A program made the translations under genes and the position numbers. The notes below the pieces were generated by a model. That model had not been told where the DNA came from, did not search any database, and worked only from the letters and a program-made list of their open reading frames with translations. Positions 1-7,952 of a stretch of DNA of 64,000 nt are shown here, one piece after another (position 1 is the stretch's first letter; every line of letters begins with the position of its first letter). The stretch covers positions 806,001 through 870,000 of the forward strand of contig NZ_OZ026542.1 of the NCBI RefSeq assembly GCF_964020115.1, given 5' to 3'. This DNA comes from Candidatus Regiella endosymbiont of Tuberolachnus salignus (GTDB lineage Bacteria; Pseudomonadota; Gammaproteobacteria; Enterobacterales; Enterobacteriaceae).

Positions 1-555
1 CTTCCTTCTCAGGTCTTGCAAATTAATGGTTGTTTTTATCATGACAACCCTTGCCTCCCTTGTTGTTAGAAGCATTATTGTCAGTAGGGTGCCTTTGCTC
101 CACAAGCGTTACCTTGCTTCATCACTACTACACACCCCTCCGCCACCCTCTCGTCTTCGATTCACTTCCCGGTTCACCGGTTATAGAATCTACCTTGCTC
201 CAGTGGCTTTCTCACTGGGACGAGGAGGGCTTCTCCAGTTGCTTCGTACATCCTTGATATCATGCCGTCACTACCACCCCGCCGAAGTTGCTCAGTGTTT
301 CAGTCGATTTCGCTCAGCAATGCTGCTTTCGCCCCCTACGTTGCGGGCTCAGCCTTCGAGGTTACGCACTTTCGGGGCCACCTCTGTGTTCATTTGTATT
401 ACGGCCTGATATCTCGCACTTACCCTAACGGTAAGGTTGTCGGTAGGCTTCAACATCTTGGTTTCCCGCCATGCTGCTACCCAAGCTACAGGGCGCCGAC
501 TTTTACCCTGGCAGGTCTATCTCCTGCTGAATGTACCAGCCTTTGCTGGACGCAC
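1..555 (-). mobile_element. Group II intron, third tandem copy, 5' part only
   Basis: Reads on the minus strand from a GTGCG motif at 555-551, the usual start of a group II intron, and leaves the window at base 1. It is nearly identical to 1883-2437, the 5' half of the complete copy. It holds the structured RNA that precedes the maturase gene; the maturase start equivalent to 1924 would fall at 42, so only the first codons are inside the window. It directly follows domain V of the complete copy, making a head-to-tail array. Plus-strand ORFs here are shadows of structured RNA. Confidence 0.75.
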
Positions 556-587
556 AACGCAGCATGCGGTTTTCCCGCACTACGCTT
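556..587 (-). ncRNA. Group II intron domain V hairpin
   Basis: A 32-nt hairpin on the minus strand with an AGC triad on its 5' arm and a GAAA-type loop closing a CGG/CCG stem, as expected of the catalytic domain V. It lies 33 nt past the maturase stop. The same hairpin occurs at 2438-2469, 3781-3812 (plus strand, one substitution) and 49196-49227. Confidence 0.65.
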
Positions 588-619
588 ACCTGACAACTTC
601 ATACCAAAGCTTATGTGAC

Positions 620-1924
620 CTATCTGGCTGGCGACACTTTCGGTACTGGGTAATATCTAATCTTATAGTCTGAATATAAACCTAATTTTTGATAAAACCC
701 TTCCCTACTCCATCTCCCCCAGCCGAAGCCTTGCCGTCGACGTGCCTTCATTAAATGACGTCTCGCTTTCTTTTCTACCCAATCTTTAACGTAGGTAAAA
801 CATCGACTTGAATTACCGATCCTATAATAATTCACCCAGCCTCTGAGTATCGGATTGATGAGATAAATGACCCGATCAATCGGTTGAGACTGATGGCCTC
901 TGAACACCGCTTTTAATTTCTGTAAAAGCCGTGTTCTCGCGTCCATCTTCGGTGTTTTCATGATTCCCCATTTCCCTTGCTTTGTTTTCGTTCTTCTAAA
1001 AACAAACCCTAGAAAACTGAAGGATTCATCTTGCTTCAGATCAACTTGTCGTGTCTTTTCTAAATTAAGTGTTACTCCCAACTTCATGAGTTCTTCTTTC
1101 AGTCGTTTGTAGACACCCGCTGCCAGCCAATCCCATTTTCTATAGCTGTCGATCATTATGATAAGATCATCAGCCCATCTCGCGTATGCAATATGCTGAT
1201 ATCCATCCGTACCCGTTACCCCCTTTGCTCGTTCAAGCATCTTATCTACCTCATTGAGATAGATATTGCTCAGTAATGGCGACAACGGACCGCCTTGAGG
1301 TACCCCACATTTCCCACCTGCTTTCAGTATCAGCTTGAGTAGCCGCATGACTTCTTTGTCATTCACGCGCGTTGCTATTTTGCTTAACAAAATATCGTGG
1401 CGCACGGTGTCAAAATACGATTTGAGATCGACATCGATGACTCGCGTCATATTCTTGATAGCTGCTACTGTTACCTGTTCTACTGCTTCAGCAGCCGTTC
1501 GCTTGGGGCGATAACCAAAAGAGCCCGGCTGGAAATCTGCCTCGAATATCGCTTCTAGAATGAGTTTGACTGCACCTTGCACTACGCGGTCTCGAATAGT
1601 GGGAATACTTAACATCCTGGATTGCCCTCCAGCTTTCGGTATCGCCCGTTTCCGATTCCTCAGTGGGTAGTAGGTCTTGGAGAGTAAATCCTTCCTGATG
1701 GATTCAAGAAAGTTGTCTACCCCTGCGGACTCAATTTCTTCAAAGGTCACCCCATCTACTCCTGGTGCCCCCTTGTTTTGTTTCGCCAGCTTATAGGAGG
1801 TACGCAACGTTTCCATCTTACCAACATGAACATAGATACCCCAAAATCGCCAAGATTTATCAGCCTTCGCTTTGATGTATATCTTCCTTCTCAGGTCTTG
1901 CAAATTAATGGTTGTTTTTATCAT
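620..1924 (-). CDS. ltrA: Group II intron reverse transcriptase/maturase
   Basis: Intron-encoded protein that binds its own RNA, assists splicing and copies the intron into DNA. Reverse transcriptase blocks lie at about residues 40-290, including PGVDG, PQGGPLSP and the active site YARWADDLIIM near residue 250. The maturase (GIIM) domain follows, with GWVNYYRIGNSSRC. The protein ends soon after, so there is no HNH endonuclease domain, as in short bacterial class C-like introns. The ATG at 1924 gives 434 residues and has GGAGG upstream; an in-frame ATG at 1987 would add 21 unconserved residues. No frameshift is visible. Confidence 0.9.
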   Translation of the reverse strand: MIKTTINLQDLRRKIYIKAKADKSWRFWGIYVHVGKMETLRTSYKLAKQNKGAPGVDGVTFEEIESAGVDNFLESIRKDLLSKTYYPLRNRKRAIPKAGGQSRMLSIPTIRDRVVQGAVKLILEAIFEADFQPGSFGYRPKRTAAEAVEQVTVAAIKNMTRVIDVDLKSYFDTVRHDILLSKIATRVNDKEVMRLLKLILKAGGKCGVPQGGPLSPLLSNIYLNEVDKMLERAKGVTGTDGYQHIAYARWADDLIIMIDSYRKWDWLAAGVYKRLKEELMKLGVTLNLEKTRQVDLKQDESFSFLGFVFRRTKTKQGKWGIMKTPKMDARTRLLQKLKAVFRGHQSQPIDRVIYLINPILRGWVNYYRIGNSSRCFTYVKDWVEKKARRHLMKARRRQGFGWGRWSREGFYQKLGLYSDYKIRYYPVPKVSPAR

Positions 1925-2437
1925 GACAACCCTTGCCTCCCTTGTTGTTAGAAGCATTATTGTCAGTAGGGTGCCTTTGCTCCACAAGCGTTACCTTGCT
2001 TCATCACTACTACACACCCCTCCGCCACCCTCTCGTCTTCGATTCACTTCCCGGTTCACCGGTTATAGAATCTACCTTGCTCCAGTGGCTTTCTCACTGG
2101 GACGAGGAGGGCTTCTCCAGTTGCTTCGTACATCCTTGATATCATGCCGTCACTACCACCCCGCCGAAGTTGCTCAGTGTTTCAGTCGATTTCGCTCAGC
2201 AATGCTGCTTTCGCCCCCTACGTTGCGGGCTCAGCCTTCGAGGTTACGCACTTTCGGGGCCACCTCTGTGTTCATTTGTATTACGGCCTGATATCTCGCA
2301 CTTACCCTAACGGTAAGGTTGTCGGTAGGCTTCAACATCTTGGTTTCCCGCCATGCTGCTACCCAAGCTACAGGGCGCCGACTTTTACCCTGGCAGGTCT
2401 ATCTCCTGCTGAATGTACCAGCCTTTGCTGGACGCAC

Positions 2438-2711
2438 AACGCAGCATGCGGTTTTCCCGCACTACGCTTACCTGACAACTTCATACCAAAGCTTATGTGA
2501 CCTATCTAGCTGGCGACACTTTCTGTACCGGGTAATATCTAATCTTATAGTCTGAATATAAACCTAATTTTTGATAAAACCCTTCCCTACTCCATCTCCC
2601 CCAGCCGAAGCCTTGCCGTCGACGCGCCTTCATTAAATGACGTCTCGCTTTCTTTTCTACCCAATCTTTAACGTAGGTAAAACATCGACTTGAGTTACCG
2701 ATCCTATAATA
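2438..2711 (-). pseudogene. Group II intron, first tandem copy, 3' remnant
   Basis: The end of another intron copy, upstream of the complete one in transcription order. It keeps about the last 70 codons of the maturase (2711-2502), the linker and domain V (2469-2438). Its 5' part was removed or separated by the IS982 element that begins at 2712. It is nearly identical to 556-829. Confidence 0.8.
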
Positions 2712-3741
2712 ACCTGAGTTCGGGATAAGCCGACTATTTTATAATGTGACGATATTTGAAGAATGCAGAGCTAATTTTGGTTTGGATGGAGTGAGGCAGT
2801 AAGCGACGATGCCGCCGAGTAAATTGACGATAAAATTCTGTGGTGAGCGGTGACGAGTATGCTCTATTTGGCACATATTCTTGAGTTGATCAAAAACAGT
2901 TTCAATCAATGAACGTTTACGCAAAATGGCATTATCAAACTCAGAGTGCTCGACGGGCTTCATGTTGCGACGAACTCGAGTGATCAAGGTAACCCCTTTT
3001 TCTTTCAGCTGCTGTAACAACGTTTTAGAAATATATCCTTTGTCTGCGTAAAGCGGGCCAAAAAGCCCTGTGACCAAGTCAGGAACGGGTTTTCTATCGT
3101 CACCATTACCACGGGTTAGACGAATACTGAGTAGTTCACCCCGATGATTGATAACGGCATGTAATTTAAAACCAAAAAACCAGCCAGTCGAGCTTTTCCC
3201 CCGTTCTGCCAAGTCTTGAAAAACGCGATGACGCTTGATACGTAGGTTATCGCAAACGGCAAGCGGTGTGGAGTCGACAATAGAGAGCCCTGAGCAGTCA
3301 CCCTTAACCGTTTCAAAGAAGGCATAAAGCGCCATTGCACAGCGGGAAAGGAGCTCAATACAGCGTGAATAAGAGGGAAGCGTCGGAAACTCACCCCTAA
3401 GATGCTGACATACATGATGTAAATAAAATGATTTGAACTGGCGATAACGAATCTGATGAAATAATACCACTAGCGTCATCAGCTCCGCCAAAGAAAGAGA
3501 GGTGGCACGGATACGCTGCTTGGCGCCATCTGTTAAAAGCTGGGCATTCAATATGGGCTCAAATTTTTTACAAAAATCGTCCATTAAGCAATAAAGTTCG
3601 GTAATATCGTTCATGAGTGTCTCGCTATTTCGTGATTAATAATGTCCGCAAACATGATTATCTTGAAATACGAGGCACTTATCTATTCTTGTTCAAAAAG
3701 TTAGAGAAAATAAACGTCAATTCCTTATCCCGAATTCAGGT
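2712..3741 (-). mobile_element. IS982-family insertion sequence
   Basis: A 1.03-kb element bounded by imperfect inverted repeats, ACCTGAGTTCGGGATAAG on the left and its complement with one mismatch on the right. One transposase gene fills it. Both flanks are group II intron fragments but in opposite orientations (minus at left, plus at right), so it sits at a rearrangement point rather than at a simple insertion into one intron. Confidence 0.85.
2739..3614 (-). CDS. IS982-family transposase
   Basis: A DDE transposase of 291 residues, the usual length for IS982. Catalytic residues read as D114 in SIVDSTP, D191 in LYADKGY and E238 in SLIETVFDQLKN. The frame is open from end to end, so the gene looks functional. 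The ATG lies about 130 bp inside the right inverted repeat. An overlapping minus-strand ORF at 3116-3415 is a shadow. Confidence 0.92.
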   Translation of the reverse strand: MNDITELYCLMDDFCKKFEPILNAQLLTDGAKQRIRATSLSLAELMTLVVLFHQIRYRQFKSFYLHHVCQHLRGEFPTLPSYSRCIELLSRCAMALYAFFETVKGDCSGLSIVDSTPLAVCDNLRIKRHRVFQDLAERGKSSTGWFFGFKLHAVINHRGELLSIRLTRGNGDDRKPVPDLVTGLFGPLYADKGYISKTLLQQLKEKGVTLITRVRRNMKPVEHSEFDNAILRKRSLIETVFDQLKNMCQIEHTRHRSPQNFIVNLLGGIVAYCLTPSKPKLALHSSNIVTL

Positions 3742-4297
3742 TAGATAGGTCACATAAGCTTTGGTATGAAGTTGTCAGGTAAGCGTAGTGCGGGAAAACC
3801 GCCTGCTGCGTTTGACGAGGCTTGCGCCTTGCAAGCGCATAGAGGACAGTAGTCTGAAATGACTACCTTGGTAAAGTCTAGCCAGCAGCCAGGAACCGAG
3901 TCTTGCGTGGTAAGTGGTAACGCTTACTGCGAAGCGTAGACAGGGAGATAACAGGCCGGAACCGAAAGTGAAGAGGATAAATAGCCCCGATATCGAACGT
4001 GCTGTGAAGTAGCCGACCCTATGCCTCGAAGGGGAAGGCAGAAATCCTACAATCGTATTGGTGAGAGTGTGGGATTGCTTCCGGGGTTCGTACCTACGGC
4101 ATGTTATCGAAGGACTCTATGTGAACAAGGGAGATCCGGTAAGCTCAGGTGGGAGCCTGTAGAGCCAAACAAGCCTGAAAAGCAAGAATGGCTCGATGGT
4201 TTACCGGAAGTCGGACCGGTTGATAGTACTTGGAGATAGGGAGAGCCTATTACGTGGGGAAGCGACCGGCGGGATTTGGATTCTACTAGAGAAACAT
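3742..4297 (+). other. Group II intron remnant, chimera of two introns
   Basis: The first 70 bp repeat the stretch from the maturase stop to domain V of the introns above, now on the plus strand (domain V at 3781-3812). After TGACGAGGC at 3813-3821 the sequence changes to about 475 bp of GC-rich, hairpin-rich DNA without a credible gene. Stretches such as GGGAGATCCGGTAAGCTCAG and GGGAGAGCCTATTACGTGGG resemble domain I-IV RNA upstream of ltrA genes in enterobacterial introns. The assignment to a second intron is inference. The small ORF at 4021-4239 is probably not a gene. An IS3 element interrupts it at 4298. Confidence 0.5.
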
Positions 4298-4366
4298 GTG
4301 TAATGGTCTAATGTTTCCGGACACTTTTGAAGAGCTGTAATAAACTGCAAATCAGAGGTGTATAAA

Positions 4367-4674
4367 ATGAAAAGTAAAAAGAAGCCATCGACATTTACGC
4401 TGGAGTTTAAACAAGACGCAGCAAAGTTAGTCCTGGAAAAAGCGTATACGTGCAAACAAGCGTCAGAGAGTTTAGGGGTTTCATTAAGTGCGATAAAAAG
4501 CTGGGTCAAGGCTGAAAGGGGGGGGGAGTTTCCCCGGTAGGCTCTGAACAGGTGAGTCTTAGTTTGGCCGAGCGTGAAGAATTACTTCGTCTGCGCAAAG
4601 AGCGCAATAACTTGTTAATGGAGCGTGAAATATTAAAAAAAGCGGCGGTCTTCTTTGCGAAAGAAAACGGATAA
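4367..4674 (+). pseudogene. IS3 orfA, frameshifted
   Basis: OrfA is the helix-turn-helix DNA-binding subunit of IS3 transposase. The N-terminus matches the intact 101-residue copy at 10931-11236, with the helix-turn-helix QASESLGVSLSAIKSWVKAE. A G run near 4520-4528 shifts the frame and gives a stop at 4538-4540. The leucine-zipper part with LAEREELLRLRKERNNLLM continues in another frame to the stop at 4672-4674. Confidence 0.85.
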
Positions 4675-4712
4675 GATTTCAGTTTATTCGTGAGCAAAAG
4701 AAGACCTACCCC

Positions 4713-5537
4713 GTGCGCTTGCTCTGTTATGTGATGAAAGTCAGTCGTAGTGCGTTTTATGAGTGGGCAGGAAAATCACATCAGGTAATCGCTTCTGCCT
4801 TGACGGCGCTGGAGCAAGAGGCGGTTAGACTATTTATAGACCATAAAAAGACGCTGGGTTCTAGAAGGTTAAAGGTAAAAATTAATGAATTAGGATTTTC
4901 AGTGGGTCGCTACAAAGTACGAAGCCTCATGAAAAAATTAGCGTTATTTGCCCGTTATCCAAAACGCCATAAGATAACAACGGACAGCGCTCATAATCAT
5001 TCTATCGTACCCAACCTGTTGGCGCGGGAATTTACCGTTACTCAGAGAGAGGAGGTATGGACAACGGATATCACCTATGTTTGGACTTATGAAGGCTGGA
5101 TGTATTTAGCGGTGGTGATGGACTTATACTCGCGCCAAATAATCGGTTGGGCAATGGCAGCCCACATGAAGACAGCACTGTGTGTACAAGCTCTCCAGAT
5201 GGCTTACTGGCGCAGAAAACCTCCAAAAGGGTTGCTCCATCACTCAGATAGAGGCAGCCAATATACCCGCCATCAGTATCGTGCCCATTTGCAAGTGATG
5301 GGTGTGCAAGCCAGTATGAGTGGTAAAGGGCAATGTTGGGATAACGCACCAACAGAACGTTTTTTTCGGAGCTTGAAATATGAATACTTGAATTATGAAA
5401 TACTTAAAACCCGTAATGATGCCAAGTTAGGGGGGCTGGATTATTTAGCCTATTACAATAGTAGAAGACCACATAGTCTACTCGCTTATTTTTCACCCAT
5501 GGAATTTGAGCGTATACCTGTAATCAATTTGTCTTAA
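4713..5537 (+). CDS. IS3-family transposase OrfB
   Basis: Catalytic subunit of IS3 transposase, 274 residues from the first ATG. IS3 OrfB is normally made as an OrfAB fusion by -1 frameshifting, and the frame stays open upstream to about 4680. An HTH_21 region is followed by a DDE integrase core: D in VWTTDITYVW, D in LLHHSDRGSQY and E in NAPTERFFRSLKYEY. The frame is intact, but the broken orfA should prevent normal fusion. Confidence 0.88.
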   Translation: MRLLCYVMKVSRSAFYEWAGKSHQVIASALTALEQEAVRLFIDHKKTLGSRRLKVKINELGFSVGRYKVRSLMKKLALFARYPKRHKITTDSAHNHSIVPNLLAREFTVTQREEVWTTDITYVWTYEGWMYLAVVMDLYSRQIIGWAMAAHMKTALCVQALQMAYWRRKPPKGLLHHSDRGSQYTRHQYRAHLQVMGVQASMSGKGQCWDNAPTERFFRSLKYEYLNYEILKTRNDAKLGGLDYLAYYNSRRPHSLLAYFSPMEFERIPVINLS

Positions 5538-5567
5538 AAATGTGTCCGGTTTTACTTGACCACTACA

Positions 5568-5743
5568 CATTTCATTGGCAGGGACTCAGGAGAAAACGGC
5601 ACTGCTCAGGTATCAAGACCGTTGGCAAAGGCCACAAAGCAGTACCCACGACTAGCCACACCTCGACTCTACCCCTTTCGTCAAACGACCCCTACTGGCT
5701 TTCTTGTGTTCCCGCGTTTTTTAGGGTGGTGTTGTTATTGCGC
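5568..5743. other. Short intergenic stretch between IS3 and higBA
   Basis: No gene is supported. After the CAT duplication the stretch runs up to the higBA operator, with only weak, unconserved ORFs. Confidence 0.4.
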
Positions 5744-5764
5744 AATATAGCAATATGCTATATT
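5744..5764 (+). promoter_or_regulatory. Palindromic operator of higBA
   Basis: A perfect inverted repeat with 9-bp arms, AATATAGCA and TGCTATATT, separated by 3 bp. It ends 8 bp before the likely higB start and covers an in-frame upstream ATG at 5755, which argues against that ATG as the real start. Such palindromes are bound by the antitoxin in autoregulated type II modules; binding by HigA is inferred. Confidence 0.6.
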
Positions 5765-5772
5765 ATCTTCCT

Positions 5773-6075
5773 ATGCATATTCTTTCTAAGAAAGCGCTTG
5801 AAACCTTCTGGTTAAAGCATTCTGTCGCTAAATCGCCTTTAGAAGTTTGGTACCGGCTGGTTAGTACGTCCAGATTTGATACGTTTACTGATGTAAAAAA
5901 AACTTTTAATTCAGCTGATTACTTTTGTCCCTATACAATATTTGATGTAGGTGGAAATAATTTTCGGGTCATTACTATTATTCATTACAATCGGCAAAAA
6001 CTTTATATTCGTGAAGTCTTTACTCATGCTGAATATAACCGTTGGAATAAGACACACAGGAGGAATAAATTATGA
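5773..6075 (+). CDS. higB: HigB-type mRNA interferase toxin
   Basis: Toxin of a type II toxin-antitoxin module; HigB proteins cleave mRNA at the ribosome when not held by HigA. About 100 residues, the family length. Features include the start MHILSKKALETFW, the central VGGNNFRVITIIHYNRQKLYIREVFTH pattern in part, and a basic C-terminus. I chose the ATG at 5773 over 5755 because homologues begin with this motif and 5755 lies inside the operator. The end overlaps higA by 4 bp. Toxin-first order is normal for higBA. The frame is intact. Confidence 0.88.
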   Translation: MHILSKKALETFWLKHSVAKSPLEVWYRLVSTSRFDTFTDVKKTFNSADYFCPYTIFDVGGNNFRVITIIHYNRQKLYIREVFTHAEYNRWNKTHRRNKL

Positions 6076-6497
6076 GCGCAGCCACGATTAATCCCACTGT
6101 TATTGGGTCTGCTTGGAAAGCTTTTCAAGATTTGTTACCTGTGAAACTAGGTACGATCCAGAGTAATACACAATATAAACAGGTTATCAGCTTAATGAAC
6201 AGTCTGCTTGATGTTGTTGGCGACAATGAAAACCATGCACTGGCAGATTTTCTCGATCTTGTCAGTCAGCTTGTGGAGGACTATGAGAGTACTTTGCATT
6301 TGATCCCTGATGCATCCTCACATGAAGTGCTACGTTTTGTTATGGAACAAAATGGTCTGAATCAGACTGATTTAGCGGAAGAAATAGGGGGGCAGTCTGT
6401 GGTTAGCGACATCCTTAACGAGAAGAGGCGTATCAATGTGCGGCAGGCTAAATTGCTTGCGGTTCGGTTCGGTGTATCGCCTGCCGCTTTTCTGTAA
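6072..6497 (+). CDS. higA: HigA-type antitoxin, helix-turn-helix protein
   Basis: Antitoxin and autorepressor partner of HigB. It has 141 residues: an N-terminal half likely to bind the toxin and a C-terminal XRE-type helix-turn-helix at about residues 85-140 (MEQNGLNQTDLAEEIGGQS then VRQAKLLAVRFGVSPAAFL). AGGAGGAATAAATT precedes the ATG, and the gene overlaps the end of higB, so the two are translationally coupled. Confidence 0.88.
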   Translation: MSAATINPTVIGSAWKAFQDLLPVKLGTIQSNTQYKQVISLMNSLLDVVGDNENHALADFLDLVSQLVEDYESTLHLIPDASSHEVLRFVMEQNGLNQTDLAEEIGGQSVVSDILNEKRRINVRQAKLLAVRFGVSPAAFL

Positions 6498-7278
6498 TTT
6501 GGTGAGCTAATCACTAGCGATTTCTATTTCTCCGTTATTGCGTACCCAATCAACATTGAATTCAGAATAAAATTCAACCATTTGATATAACGTTTTTCAT
6601 TCGTTAGCGTTGATAATGGGTGTTATCCAAATAGCATTTGGTTTCAATAGCAATTTAACAAAAATTGTTAATCTAAACGAAAATAGAGTGAAATTTACTC
6701 TTTATTCATGTACAGTACATCTTCTTTTTCTGCTTAAAGTTATCGCAGGGCTGCAAAGAAGACCACTTGACACTTAAGTATGTCTTAGGCAGACAGCAAG
6801 TATTGAATATAGCGACTCGGGTAATGTGAATGACGTTTCCTACCGGAGCTAATGTACTTGTCTTATTGACGAAAGAAATCATTGTGGACTATATTCATCG
6901 TGCTAGAAAATTAGTCGTATATTAATATGATGGCTCAGGTAGGATAGCCGTAAGGCTCACCGGTTGATCAACTCGGTCTTTCAAATCTGCTTGGGTTATC
7001 ACCCAAGATTGATTGTAACGATAGGGATTAAAAGAGTATTTTGCATACATCGGCTATTTTTATGGTTATAAAAATGCAGCCAGCAGTCAATATAGACCCA
7101 AGATAATTATTATCTTGGGCACGCAGATAACCGGGATGGTGAGTTTCTATCTCACCCTGCACTTTCTATTGTGGGTTTGCCCTACCACTTTTCAGTTTTA
7201 GATACCATTTTCTTTTGTGTAAACCGTTTCAGCAAATTAATTGTTGCCGAATAAAGGGGTTAATGGGTTTCTCCGGTT
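6498..7278. other. Gene-poor stretch
   Basis: About 0.8 kb without a credible gene or RNA gene. It contains an exact short palindrome ATGTACAGTACAT at 6709-6721 and a strong hairpin at 7097-7119. It may be eroded coding sequence, but I see no recognisable protein in any frame. Confidence 0.4.
7097..7119. terminator. Strong hairpin, terminator-like
   Basis: A perfect stem with 10-bp arms CCCAAGATAA and TTATCTTGGG around a 3-nt loop. There is no clear T run on either side, so a terminator role is only a possibility. Confidence 0.35.
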
Positions 7279-7365
7279 AGTCAATTTGGGGGATGGAGTG
7301 AGCGCATCGCTTCCCTGGTGTTGCTTTATTGTTGATAGCACATCACCCCATCCCCCAAATTGACT
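7279..7365. repeat. 18-bp perfect inverted repeat around a 51-bp core
   Basis: Arms AGTCAATTTGGGGGATGG (7279-7296) and its exact complement (7348-7365) enclose 51 bp with partial further pairing. It lies downstream of the minus-strand genes 7401-8745, so it could end their transcript or be a miniature mobile element. No transposase end in this window matches the arms. Confidence 0.5.
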
Positions 7366-7400
7366 GTGTTGGAGATATCTTTGCACTTGACGTTGGTGAT

Positions 7401-7499
7401 TCAAGAACGACTATCGTGGATAACCCATGCCATCAACATTAAATAAAAGAGTAAGCCGGCAGCCCATAGCAGTACGTCAACAACAATGGATTCATTCAT
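7401..7499 (-). CDS. Small single-span membrane peptide, 32 residues
   Basis: I do not recognise the family. The peptide begins MNESIVVDVLLWAAGLL and ends with a charged tail HDSRS, with one hydrophobic span at about residues 5-25. The start at 7499 is chosen because TGGGAGG lies 8 nt upstream; the longer in-frame ORF to 7592 lacks such a site. Size and layout resemble small subunits of membrane complexes or type I toxins, but no motif decides. It lies in line with the LuxR-type gene. Confidence 0.5.
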   Translation of the reverse strand: MNESIVVDVLLWAAGLLFYLMLMAWVIHDSRS

Positions 7500-7660
7500 C
7501 ACAATGACCTCCCATTTCAGAAATGTTAAATCTGCAATATGATTTCTTGAATAATGAATATTAAGGATTGATGTTATTTTTACACTCTCCATTATGGAGA
7601 TAGATATTGTTGTTGAAATGTGTTAGGGCTCAAATGATATTGAGCCCATTATTTGATTGC

Positions 7661-7939
7661 TTACTTTGTTCTGTGTTCGATAGTGCATCTTGTGAGAACG
7701 AAAATAAACAAACGAATTTGAAATACTGCCAGTAAGTTATTGATTGAATAAAAATCTAACTTAACTTTGATGTCTTCTAGTGTTTGTTTTATCGTTGAAT
7801 AGCTAACAGAACGTAAATGAGCAATTTCACCTTGAGATAAACCAAGACAAAACAACATTGCTGTTTCAAATTGTGCTTGTGTTAATTCAGGGAACACCTG
7901 ATGAAATTCAGAGACGTTAGTTAAGTCAAAAATTCTCAT
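7661..7939 (-). CDS. LuxR-type helix-turn-helix regulator, small
   Basis: A 92-residue protein that is essentially one LuxR/GerE DNA-binding domain: LTQAQFETAMLFCLGLSQGEI, then SYSTIKQTLEDIKVKL as recognition helix, then a hydrophobic C-terminus. There is no N-terminal sensor domain, so it may be a stand-alone regulator or the tail of a larger one. Its ATG is 13 bp after the stop of the thioesterase remnant on the same strand, which suggests it once ended a nonribosomal peptide operon. The target is unknown. Confidence 0.65.
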   Translation of the reverse strand: MRIFDLTNVSEFHQVFPELTQAQFETAMLFCLGLSQGEIAHLRSVSYSTIKQTLEDIKVKLDFYSINNLLAVFQIRLFIFVLTRCTIEHRTK

Positions 7940-7952
7940 ATTGCGCCCTCCA

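Larger units (their letters stand above)
556..2437 (-). mobile_element. Group II intron, complete tandem copy
   Basis: A self-splicing retroelement of 1882 bp on the minus strand. It starts with GTGCG at 2437-2433, has about 0.5 kb of structured RNA, then a maturase gene, then a domain V hairpin at 587-556. The next copy begins directly at 555 and the previous copy ends directly at 2438, so units abut with no exon between them. I see no domain VI between domain V and the next GTGCG, whereas other copies in the window continue past domain V with TGACGAGGC. Whether this copy can still splice is unknown. Confidence 0.75.
4298..5567 (+). mobile_element. IS3-family element (type A), copy 1
   Basis: An IS3 element of 1270 bp. 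The left end is GTGTAATGGTC and the right end complements to TGTAGTGGTCAAG. It is flanked by a 3-bp duplication, CAT (4295-4297 and 5568-5570), the normal footprint of IS3 insertion. Fragments of the same type occur at 10865, 38489 and 52843. The first ORF is frameshifted, so this copy is probably inactive. Confidence 0.88.

Noticed and set aside
26-673. Several plus-strand ORFs of 60-140 codons (also repeated at 1872-2555)
   Set aside because: They lie antisense to group II intron RNA and the maturase end, have no ribosome sites and occur only because the intron is duplicated.
4021-4239. 72-codon ORF starting MPRRGRQKSYNRIGES
   Set aside because: It lies in sequence that looks like structured intron RNA and shows no ribosome site or family.
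6498-7400. tRNA or small RNA genes
   Set aside because: No cloverleaf with a T-loop GTTCGAAT-type core was found by eye here or elsewhere in the window; weaker RNAs cannot be excluded without a covariance search.
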